Source: Flavipsychrobacter stenotrophus
GTDB lineage: Bacteria > Bacteroidota > Bacteroidia > Chitinophagales > Chitinophagaceae
NCBI GenBank assembly: GCA_947372365.1
Contig: CANBTK010000011.1
Location: 1 to 13,325, forward strand
Direction of reading: 5' to 3'
Length of the DNA stretch: 13,325 bases
This document shows, in pieces, positions 1 through 4,992 of this stretch. The notes beneath the pieces were generated by a model. That model saw only the letters and a program-made list of their open reading frames with translations. It had not been told where the DNA came from and did no database searches. Position 1 is the stretch's first letter. The number at the start of each line of letters is the position of its first letter. The position numbers and the translations under genes were made by a program.

Positions 1-159
1 CTGAGCTATAACGACTTTTTCGGTAAGTGTGCAGAGAACAAAATACGGATACGGAGTGTGCCTGAAAACAACCTGGACTGCTCCCGTATTTCTACCCACA
101 TATACAATAACAAACAGGAAATAGACCAGCTGATAGAAGTGCTGAAGAAAGCGGTTTAG
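1..159 (+). CDS. C-terminal end of a class V aminotransferase-like PLP enzyme (5' end outside the window)
   Basis: Frame 1 is open from the left edge to a TAG at 157-159 and encodes the last 52 residues of a protein. The fragment contains RISTHIYNNKQEIDQLIEVL. This matches the usual C-terminal ending of class V aminotransferases (cysteine desulfurase, isopenicillin-N-epimerase-like and related fold-type I PLP enzymes): an Arg-Ile-Ser/Thr-x-His-x-Tyr-Asn strand followed by a helix 'xxEIDxLIxxL'. The Arg of such a strand usually helps bind the substrate carboxylate. The PLP lysine and most of the domain lie upstream of the window, so the exact reaction cannot be read. The stop is followed by a short G/C-rich inverted repeat and a T-rich run at about 158-179, too weak to call a terminator. 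Family assignment rests on the C-terminal pattern alone. Confidence 0.6.
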   Translation: MSYNDFFGKCAENKIRIRSVPENNLDCSRISTHIYNNKQEIDQLIEVLKKAV

Positions 160-169
160 GCCCGGCCTT

Positions 170-190
170 GATTATTTTTTTGTATCACAT
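170..190 (+). repeat. Partial copy of the dispersed repeat (left edge only)
   Basis: The string ATTATTTTTTTGTATCACATTG nearly repeats the left edge of the full copy at 488-597 (CATTATTTTTTGTATCACATTG). After this edge the sequence diverges into a short GCGCAAAGGCGCAAAGCCGC stretch. It is probably a truncated member of the same family. Confidence 0.45.
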
Positions 191-298
191 TGGAAGTTTC
201 GCGCAAAGGCGCAAAGCCGCAATTTACAGGCCGTTCAAGATTTCATAGGCGCAAACAAAACACAAGCAGCGCTAAGCCAATGACATTGGCATAACGGT

Positions 299-407
299 GC
301 ATTATTTTTGTATTCTGTAGAGGCCGGTTGTAAACCGTAAAACTTGTAGCGGCACAGGTTGGCAGGCAAACGAGCCTACGCGCCAAACCTGCGCCAGTGT
401 GCATAGG
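299..407 (+). repeat. Dispersed direct repeat, copy A
   Basis: This ~109-bp segment aligns end to end with 488-597. It shares GCATTATTTTTGTAT, AGGCCGGTTGTAAACCGT, GGCACAGGTT, CTACGCGCCAAACC and GCCAGTGTGCAT in the same order and spacing. Internal structure includes a CGGTT-GTA-AACCG hairpin (325-337) and a longer imperfect pairing of CAGGTTGGC (355-363) with GCCAAACCTG (382-391). The pattern of point differences, with no shared reading frame, fits a non-coding dispersed repeat rather than a gene. Confidence 0.8.
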
Positions 408-420
408 GTGTGTTTTTTTC

Positions 421-464
421 GGAAGCGGACGCTTCCTGAATTTAAGGCCGAAGCGGACGCTTCG
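421..464. repeat. Pair of short palindromes with a shared GAAGCG-GA-CGCTTC core
   Basis: Two perfect 7-bp inverted repeats with a 2-nt centre occur at 421-436 (GGAAGCG GA CGCTTCC) and 449-464 (CGAAGCG GA CGCTTCG). The cores are identical and the outermost pair differs in a compensatory way (G-C in one, C-G in the other). They lie between the two full copies of the dispersed repeat. Confidence 0.75.
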
Positions 465-487
465 ACCAGTGCGGTGGGCCTGACCCT

Positions 488-597
488 GCATTATTTTTTG
501 TATCACATTGAGGCCGGTTGTAAACCGTGAAATTTGTAAAGGCACAGGTTCGCAGGTGCAGGAAGCTACGCGCCAAACCGTTGCCAGTGTGCATTGG
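488..597 (+). repeat. Dispersed direct repeat, copy B
   Basis: Second full copy of the unit at 299-407, about 80 bp downstream of the first and in the same orientation. The CGGTT-GTA-AACCG hairpin is retained. The longer CAGGTT/AACCTG pairing is degraded (CAGGTTCGC against GCCAAACCG). Differences from copy A are scattered substitutions and one single-base length change in the T-run. Confidence 0.8.
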
Positions 598-740
598 CGC
601 AGCCATGCCCGACGAATCCGAATTCAGCAAAAACGATAATCTACAAGTACTGGAATAGCCGCAGGGGTTTATCGCAGGCCTGTGATTTATGTAACTTCTT
701 TACAGAATCATGTAACATCGCCGCAACAATAGCAAATACC

Positions 741-778
741 TTTGGGGCTGTTTTTGGCTAGCTGAAAACAGCCCCAAA
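741..778. other. Perfect 14-bp inverted repeat (hairpin) without a U-tract
   Basis: TTTGGGGCTGTTTT (741-754) is perfectly complementary to AAAACAGCCCCAAA (765-778), with a 10-nt loop. It could act as a strong RNA hairpin on either strand. The 3' flank on the plus strand is A-rich, and on the minus strand it is GGTATTTG. Neither reading gives the run of U expected of an intrinsic terminator, so its role is open: a processing or decay-blocking stem, or a protein-binding site. Confidence 0.75.
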
Positions 779-1009
779 AAATGTTCTATCTGGAAATTGT
801 AACGGCAATTTCACAGGGTGCATTGGTGTGTTTTTAATGGAAGTAAATGTTAAGCACAGCTTGTTATAGTTGTGTAAAAGTTGAGTGGCGATAAGCCGGA
901 TGCCAGGTCAAAACTAAAGGCTGGCATCAAATTAGCTATGTAGGTTGTAATTGTGAAGGCTGTGAGGTTATTTTTCAATTTTAAACTAAATAGATTTAAA
1001 TAAGAAAAT

Positions 1010-1570
1010 ATGGTGTTACATATTAAGTATATGGTTAGCTTGCGGTGCAGATTGATGGTGCAGGAAGAGTTGAAAAAGTTAGGCCTGAGATATGTAGAGG
1101 TTGACTTGGGGAATGTTGAAATTATGGAGGACATTACTCCCGAACAGCGGAGCAAACTGGAGGCAAGCTTGAATAACATGGGCCTGGAATTGCTTGACGA
1201 CAGGAAGGGCATACTCATAGAGGAAATCAAGCACATCATTATTGAGCAGATTCATTATTCCGATTCAATACTTAACATAAATTTTTCTGACTACATTAGT
1301 GAAAAAATGGGCATGGATTATACCTACCTGGCCAATATTTTCTCGGAGGTGAAGGGAGTAACAATTCAGCAATTCATTATTAGCAATAAGATTGAAAGAG
1401 TGAAGGAGTTGTTGATATATGACCAGTTAAACCTCACTGAAATATCCTACAAGCTCAACTACAGCAGTGTGGCGCATTTGTCAAACCAGTTTAAGAAAGT
1501 TACCGGCTTAACCCCTTCTGCCTTCAAGCAGCTGAAAATAAGGCGGCGAAAGGGGCTTGAAAACATTTAA
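1010..1570 (+). CDS. Small AraC-family regulator with HMA-like N-terminal domain (first of a tandem pair)
   Basis: This 186-aa protein probably acts as a cytoplasmic DNA-binding regulator. Residues 1-66 show a beta-alpha-beta layout ('IKYMVSLRC...LGLRYVEVDLGNVEI...LNNMGLELLDD') that resembles a heavy-metal-associated (HMA, ferredoxin-like) domain. The usual MxCxxC metal loop is reduced to one Cys (C13), so metal binding is uncertain. Residues about 92-175 form the AraC domain with two helix-turn-helix units: 'MDYTYLANIFSEVKGVTIQQF' and 'NLTEISYKLNYSSVAHLSNQFKKVTGLTPSAFK', the second being the well-conserved AraC signature. Usual AraC proteins are ~280-300 aa with a cupin or other sensor; this compact form is a type I associate with Bacteroidota. 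ATG 1010 is chosen because the paralogue at 1656 starts with a matching MVLxIKYMV. No Shine-Dalgarno is seen. The target and ligand are unknown. Confidence 0.85.
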   Translation: MVLHIKYMVSLRCRLMVQEELKKLGLRYVEVDLGNVEIMEDITPEQRSKLEASLNNMGLELLDDRKGILIEEIKHIIIEQIHYSDSILNINFSDYISEKMGMDYTYLANIFSEVKGVTIQQFIISNKIERVKELLIYDQLNLTEISYKLNYSSVAHLSNQFKKVTGLTPSAFKQLKIRRRKGLENI

Positions 1571-1655
1571 TTTTTTAGTGGCATAGTTAATGCGTAGGGT
1601 GTACACAAGCAGTCCCGAAATTAATAGAATAGTTTAGTTGATAAAATAGATAAAT

Positions 1656-2228
1656 ATGGTACTATATATTAAATATATGGTCGGCTTGCGGTGCAAAATG
1701 ATGGTAAAACTAGAACTCAAGGAGTTAAGGTTGCAATATGTAATTGTTGACATCGGAACTATTGAAATTCTTGAGAGCATCAGCCCCAGGCAACTTTTAC
1801 AACTAAAAGAGAAACTATTGGATAACGGCATGGAAGTGCTGGATACCCATAACGCCAAACTGTTAGAAAAGATAATTGAGGCCATTATTGACGTGATCCA
1901 CTTTTCGGAAAAATTGCCCGCCGGAAATTTTGAAGAGTATATCAGTGAGCGGGTGGGGGCTGATTTGGCGGCTATTTCGGGCCTGTTTAACGAGGTTAAG
2001 TGCATGACCATAAAGCAATTCATTAATGCCAATAAAATTGAAAAGGTAAAAGAGCTCCTGCTTTATAACCACGATACCATAAAAGAAATTGCAGCAAAGC
2101 TTAACTATCCCAGCGTCGCTTACCTAAAAGCAGAATTTAAAAAAACAACAGGACTTTCACTTACATTTTTTAAACGGCTGAAGAAGAAAAAGGGTGCCCT
2201 GCCGCAGGCACCGGCAACAGGGGAATAG
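1656..2228 (+). CDS. Small AraC-family regulator with HMA-like N-terminal domain (second of a tandem pair, more divergent)
   Basis: This 190-aa protein aligns without gaps to the preceding gene over about 175 residues, with roughly half the positions identical by eye. The pair therefore arose by tandem duplication. The domain order is the same: HMA-like residues 1-66 with a single Cys (C13), then the AraC domain at about 92-175. It has drifted in parts that are intact in the first copy. The first helix-turn-helix reads 'ADLAAISGLFNEVKCMTI' instead of 'MDYTYLANIFSEVKGVTI', and the second reads 'TIKEIAAKLNYPSVAYLKAEFKKTTGLSLTFFK'. The recognition surfaces differ, so different DNA targets are likely. 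The C-terminal tail (KKKKGALPQAPATGE) is unrelated to the first copy and runs up to a dispersed-repeat relic. The 85-bp gap between the two genes shows no terminator, so cotranscription is possible. Confidence 0.83.
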   Translation: MVLYIKYMVGLRCKMMVKLELKELRLQYVIVDIGTIEILESISPRQLLQLKEKLLDNGMEVLDTHNAKLLEKIIEAIIDVIHFSEKLPAGNFEEYISERVGADLAAISGLFNEVKCMTIKQFINANKIEKVKELLLYNHDTIKEIAAKLNYPSVAYLKAEFKKTTGLSLTFFKRLKKKKGALPQAPATGE

Positions 2229-2265
2229 CAACAAGGGCAATAGCCTGGCTGCCGCACTTGCCAAA

Positions 2266-2287
2266 GCGCCAAACCTGCGCCAGTGTG
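2266..2287 (+). repeat. Partial copy of the dispersed repeat (right-hand part)
   Basis: GCGCCAAACCTGCGCCAGTGTG is identical to the right-hand part of copy A at 380-401. It is followed by a looser match (GTGTGCTTTTCGGAA against GTGTGTTTTTTTCGGAA). The fragment lies 40 bp past the end of the second AraC gene and in the same orientation as the full copies, so the two regulator genes are bracketed by the repeat family. Confidence 0.65.
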
Positions 2288-2332
2288 TGCTTTTCGGAAA
2301 TGTGTGCTTTGGCTTGCTGACACTTAAAGTGC

Positions 2333-2803
2333 CTAATCTGCGATCTTTTGAGCTTTCAATAGTTTCAGCACAAGCCAACCTGGGAGCTGTTGGTGCTTAT
2401 TCGGTTTCCTATCCCAAATTGAAAATGAAAGAACGTATTTTTTATCGCCTTCATCATATTCCAGCTCTCCAATTGGCGTATAGGCGTTAATAAGCTGGTG
2501 TTTATTGACAAATATATTCTTGAAGTTTCGGTAAACATAGAATAAAGAGCCGCTACGGACCATTACAATATACTTCCCCTCAATTTCTATGCACCCGGTT
2601 ACTTCGCCTCCTAAAATGTTGTAGGCGATACTTGAATCTGACTGAATATCTACGCCATCGCTTGCGAAACCACAACCATGAAACGCGCTGGCCTTTTTAA
2701 CAGTAACAATGCCATCAATAGGCGGTTTGGATACCCGGTATGTTTGTGCAGTTGCAGCCAGCATGCATAAGCATAGTGCTATAATGGCGTATAAGGATTT
2801 CAT
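2333..2803 (-). CDS. Secreted protein with a degenerate M23 (LytM/peptidase) domain
   Basis: This 156-aa protein starts with a signal peptide (K2, hydrophobic residues 4-18, likely cleavage near the A17-T18-A19-Q20 stretch; no lipobox), so it should be periplasmic or exported. Residues ~40-130 follow the order of an M23 metallopeptidase fold: 'FHGCGFASDGVDI' (family HxGxD region), 'NILGGEVTG' (family 'adGxVxxa'), 'GKYIVMVRSGSLFYVYRNF' (family 'VxIxHxxGxxTxYaHL'), 'INAYTPIGEL' (family 'VxxGqxIGxxG') and 'YVLSFSIW' (family HLHFEv). The zinc ligands are not conserved: the H-D spacing is wrong and the terminal HxH is replaced by S-F-S. Hydrolase activity is therefore unlikely. Inactive LytM-like proteins often act as regulators or scaffolds of cell-wall enzymes; that role is inference. 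It is divergent from fbp and has its own -7 box. The fold call is by motif order only. Confidence 0.6.
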   Translation of the reverse strand: MKSLYAIIALCLCMLAATAQTYRVSKPPIDGIVTVKKASAFHGCGFASDGVDIQSDSSIAYNILGGEVTGCIEIEGKYIVMVRSGSLFYVYRNFKNIFVNKHQLINAYTPIGELEYDEGDKKYVLSFSIWDRKPNKHQQLPGWLVLKLLKAQKIAD

Positions 2804-2823
2804 TGGCTAATCTGTTCGTCATT

Positions 2824-2831
2824 CAAATATA
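2824..2831 (-). promoter_or_regulatory. Bacteroidota-type -7 promoter element for the M23-like gene
   Basis: Read on the minus strand this is TATATTTG, a full match to TAnnTTTG, the -7 element of the major Bacteroidota sigma factor. It ends 20 nt before the start codon at 2803, giving a short leader. No good TTTG -33 element was found at the expected spacing. Confidence 0.5.
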
Positions 2832-2872
2832 GGGTTATCGTGCTATTGATTCCATTATTCCTTGCAATTTGT

Positions 2873-2880
2873 TAATTTTG
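2873..2880 (+). promoter_or_regulatory. Bacteroidota-type -7 promoter element for fbp
   Basis: TAATTTTG matches TAnnTTTG and ends 23 nt before the ATG at 2904, giving a leader of roughly 15-18 nt. The element lies inside the frame that would be translated if the in-frame TTG at 2862 were the start. That is a reason to prefer ATG 2904. No clear -33 TTTG was seen at standard spacing. Confidence 0.5.
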
Positions 2881-2903
2881 GACGAAACGATAAAAAATAC
2901 AGC

Positions 2904-3926
2904 ATGTTACAAGGTAAATTAATAACACTGGATGAGTTTACCATCCAGGAAACACGCAAATTTCCGCAGGCTACAGGCGAATTATCTTCATTGCTCCGTG
3001 ATATAGCCCTTGCTGGCAAGGTTATCAATAACAAGGTGCGCACGGCAGGCCTTTCTGATGTGCTGGGCAAGCAGGGGTCGTCTAACATACAGGGCGAACA
3101 GCAGGAAAAACTGGACGTAATTGCTGATGAAACCCTTATTCATGTGCTAAAGAACAGCGCAGATTGCGCGGGTATCGCATCTGAGGAAAACGATGACCAC
3201 GTTTCTTATGAAGATACTTTCTCCGCTAACTCCAAATATGTTGTGCTGTTCGATCCGTTGGACGGCTCATCGAATATAGATGTGAATGCATCGATAGGCA
3301 CTATATTTTCCATCTACCGCAGGGTAAGTGAGTTGGGTAAAACCTGTACTGAAGCTGACTTTCTGCAGCCGGGCAATAAACTGATGGCCGCCGGTTATAT
3401 TATCTATGGTTCCAGCACTATGATGGTATATGCTACCAAGCTGAGCGTTAACGGCTTTACGCTGGACCCTTCTATCGGAGAGTTCTGCTTATCGCACCCG
3501 AATATTAAAGTGCCTGAAAATGGCAAGATTTATTCCCTTAACCAGGGCAACACCAACAAGTATAGCGAAGGGATGAAGGCATACCTTAATTACTGCATGG
3601 AAAGCAATAAGGAAGAGGGCCGCCCGTATTCGCACCGCTACATTGGCTCTATGGTGGGCGACCTGCACCGTACCCTCATTAAGGGCGGCATCTTCATTTA
3701 CCCTGCCGACAAAAGTTCGCCTAACGGCAAGCTGCGCCTGCAGTATGAGTGCAACCCCATGTCGTTTATTGTAGAGGCTGCTGGCGGCCTGGGCCATACG
3801 GGCGAGGAAAGGGTAATGGACGTAGTGCCTACTGAATTGCACCAGAGGGTGCCTATCTATATAGGCTCCAAGAACATGGTTAATAAAGCACTGGAGATAA
3901 TTAAAGAAAAGGAAGTTGTAGGGTAG
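2904..3926 (+). CDS. fbp: Fructose-1,6-bisphosphatase class I
   Basis: Hydrolyses fructose 1,6-bisphosphate to fructose 6-phosphate and phosphate (EC 3.1.3.11), the committed step of gluconeogenesis, in the cytoplasm. The 340-aa length is normal for class I. Visible hallmarks are the metal-ligand Glu pair in 'GIASEEND' (E94-E95), the DPLDGSSN motif at 117-124 with metal-binding Asp residues, 'HRYIGSMVGDLHRTL' at 244-258 (substrate-binding region), and the family signature GKLRLQYECNPMSFI at 275-289 with the metal-ligand Glu at E282. The ATG at 2904 is chosen over the upstream in-frame TTG 2862 because homologues begin near 'LITLDEFT' and a -7 promoter box lies between the two. The gene is monocistronic: divergent neighbour upstream, terminator directly downstream. 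Nothing in the sequence looks inactivated. Confidence 0.97.
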   Translation: MLQGKLITLDEFTIQETRKFPQATGELSSLLRDIALAGKVINNKVRTAGLSDVLGKQGSSNIQGEQQEKLDVIADETLIHVLKNSADCAGIASEENDDHVSYEDTFSANSKYVVLFDPLDGSSNIDVNASIGTIFSIYRRVSELGKTCTEADFLQPGNKLMAAGYIIYGSSTMMVYATKLSVNGFTLDPSIGEFCLSHPNIKVPENGKIYSLNQGNTNKYSEGMKAYLNYCMESNKEEGRPYSHRYIGSMVGDLHRTLIKGGIFIYPADKSSPNGKLRLQYECNPMSFIVEAAGGLGHTGEERVMDVVPTELHQRVPIYIGSKNMVNKALEIIKEKEVVG

Positions 3927-3952
3927 GCTGCGCCAACCTGAAGATATGTTTT

Positions 3953-3990
3953 GGGCTGCCTTACGCAAAGTAGGGCAGCCCTTAATTTTT
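3953..3990 (+). terminator. Intrinsic terminator of fbp
   Basis: GGGCTGCC (3953-3960) pairs with GGCAGCCC (3974-3981) in an 8-bp G/C-rich stem with a 13-nt loop, followed by TTAATTTTT. It starts 27 nt after the fbp stop. The T-run overlaps the stop codon of the convergent small gene at 3989. The opposite strand lacks a U-tract after the stem, so termination is mainly for fbp. Confidence 0.8.
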
Positions 3991-4201
3991 AATGGGGACT
4001 GCTGAACCCTATGCCTGCGTTGGCCACAGCCTTTTTTTCAGGCACGGGGAACTGTGCAAACTCGTAATTGCTCATGTCGTTGGATAGCTGCTGTAAATCT
4101 GCTTCTTCGGCAGGGGTGAGGTTATAGATCCCTTTTTCAAGGTATTTTTCAATTTTAAAACGTGTAAGGTGGTAATCCCTGCGTGTTTTTATGGTACTCA
4201 T
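3989..4201 (-). CDS. 70-aa protein resembling only the N-terminal module of HigA-type antitoxins
   Basis: The protein is a short, mostly helical, soluble 70-mer with no signal peptide. Its layout 'IKTRRDYHLTRFKIEKYLEKG...LTPAEEADLQQLSNDMSNYEFAQFPVP' resembles the N-terminal part of HigA/YgjM-like antitoxins ('IkTexdYexALxrIexLm...Gtpeexel..L..lvexYEdxhyPI'). In those proteins this part precedes an XRE helix-turn-helix. Here the protein ends 17 residues after the FPVP motif and has no helix-turn-helix, and no HigB-type toxin lies beside it. It may be a free-standing module, a decayed antitoxin, or an unrelated small protein with a similar helical pair. It is convergent with fbp and shares its terminator region. 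Nothing upstream matches a consensus promoter box. The similarity is from memory of the family pattern, so the functional reading is tentative. Confidence 0.6.
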   Translation of the reverse strand: MSTIKTRRDYHLTRFKIEKYLEKGIYNLTPAEEADLQQLSNDMSNYEFAQFPVPEKKAVANAGIGFSSPH

Positions 4202-4279
4202 TTAAGAAGTTAGAATGGTGATTAATTTCAAAGTTCAGCCAATTTTATTATTTCTGCAAAATATTTCAATTATTTTTTT

Positions 4280-4319
4280 AGTTAATGAATTGTTTGCACT
4301 TTTTAGGCCTTCATTAACT
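4280..4319. other. 10-bp inverted repeat in the spacer between the methyltransferase and the 70-aa gene
   Basis: AGTTAATGAA (4280-4289) is perfectly complementary to TTCATTAACT (4310-4319) with a 20-nt centre. It lies downstream of the methyltransferase stop and upstream of the 70-aa gene start. The stem is A/T-rich. On the minus strand it is followed by an A-run rather than a U-run, so it is not a standard terminator for the methyltransferase. It may be an operator or a 3'-end stem. Confidence 0.45.
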
Positions 4320-4371
4320 GGGGTTTGTCAAATCACGGGTTGTTCATTTTTAGTGTGCAGGGCTAGCTTTT

Positions 4372-4986
4372 TCAGTGTTTATAAACTGTGGCTACAATAA
4401 ACCCACCCATTAGCTGCACTTGCACCACGGGCGAATAACCAGCAGCAGCAAACAAGCCCCCGGTATCGGGAAGCCCCCTTGCCTTTATGCCAGATGTAAT
4501 GCCAAAGAACAGGTACATTGCCCGGAGCAACAGCCGATGCCGCCCCAATGCCGGTTGCTGAAAATCGGTAAATAGCCATATCCCATTCTTATGGAGCGAA
4601 AGGTGTAGTTTGTTAAACACCTCATCGCAAATGGGCTGTGTAAAATTATCGAACAGGAAGGGGGTAATAACTACATCAAAGCTGGCTGTGGCAAGTTGGG
4701 TTTGGGCAATATCTGCGGTGATGAATGTTATACTATTGCCGGCTGTATTTTTCTTCTTTGCCAGTGCCACCATCTTGCCCGAAGCATCTATGTAAGTTAT
4801 AGCAAGGCCGGTTGGGCGTTGCCGGGCGATGGCTTCCAGTATCCAGCCGCTCCCGCCACCCACAATCAGTACCCTGGCGTTTTCGGGAATGTGCTTAATA
4901 AGGAATTCCTGGGCTGATAGTTGCTGCCTGCCGAAGATAAGCCGGGCAAGTGCATCATAGAAAAAAGCAACATTGTCATAGGTCAT
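4372..4986 (-). CDS. Small class I SAM-dependent methyltransferase
   Basis: This 204-aa cytoplasmic protein has a Rossmann-like methyltransferase core. Motif I is VLIVGGGSGWILE (39-51), the SAM-binding glycine loop. The acidic end of strand 2 is in 'ITYIDASGKMVALAKKK' (63-79), 'ITFITADIAQ' (86-95) follows, and 'FDVVITPFLFDNF' (103-115) corresponds to motif IV. The N-terminus (MTYDNVAFFYDALARLIFG) resembles UbiE/ArsM-type small-molecule methyltransferases, but the substrate cannot be named. The ATG at 4986 is chosen. An in-frame ATG at 5121 would add 45 residues that are translated from the adjacent 7-bp repeat array and look like repeat-derived filler (CRLKVEGGQLQAEDCRLK). The array begins 6 nt upstream of the chosen start. 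It is followed by a spacer with an inverted repeat and no clear terminator. Confidence 0.85.
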   Translation of the reverse strand: MTYDNVAFFYDALARLIFGRQQLSAQEFLIKHIPENARVLIVGGGSGWILEAIARQRPTGLAITYIDASGKMVALAKKKNTAGNSITFITADIAQTQLATASFDVVITPFLFDNFTQPICDEVFNKLHLSLHKNGIWLFTDFQQPALGRHRLLLRAMYLFFGITSGIKARGLPDTGGLFAAAGYSPVVQVQLMGGFIVATVYKH

Positions 4987-4992
4987 ACAATT

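Larger units (their letters stand above)
160..1009. other. Long gene-free region rich in repeats
   Basis: No convincing gene is present between the aminotransferase stop and the first regulator. Open frames on the minus strand here run through the repeat copies and show no recognisable protein. The left half (170-600) is made of dispersed-repeat copies and short palindromes, listed separately. Positions 600-740 show nothing clear apart from two TATGTAAC/CATGTAAC words at about 689 and 710. A perfect inverted repeat lies at 741-778. Positions 780-1009 form the upstream region of the first regulator; no consensus TAnnTTTG box was found there. Confidence 0.6.

Noticed and set aside
243..630. Minus-strand open frames in the repeat region sharing an HTGxGLAR...FTVYNRP-like peptide
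   Set aside because: The similarity comes from the two DNA repeat copies; differences are not biased to synonymous sites and no known domain is present.
741..778. Intrinsic terminator
   Set aside because: The stem is strong but there is no U-run after it on either strand, and it is far from any stop codon.
2333..2803. Active M23 endopeptidase
   Set aside because: The HxxxD and HxH zinc ligands are missing.
2862..2903. Extended fbp start at TTG 2862
   Set aside because: The extra 14 residues are not family-like and a consensus -7 box lies inside them; ATG 2904 gives the usual length.
3489..3968. 159-aa minus-strand open frame opposite fbp
   Set aside because: It is fully antisense to a clear conserved enzyme and has no recognisable protein features.
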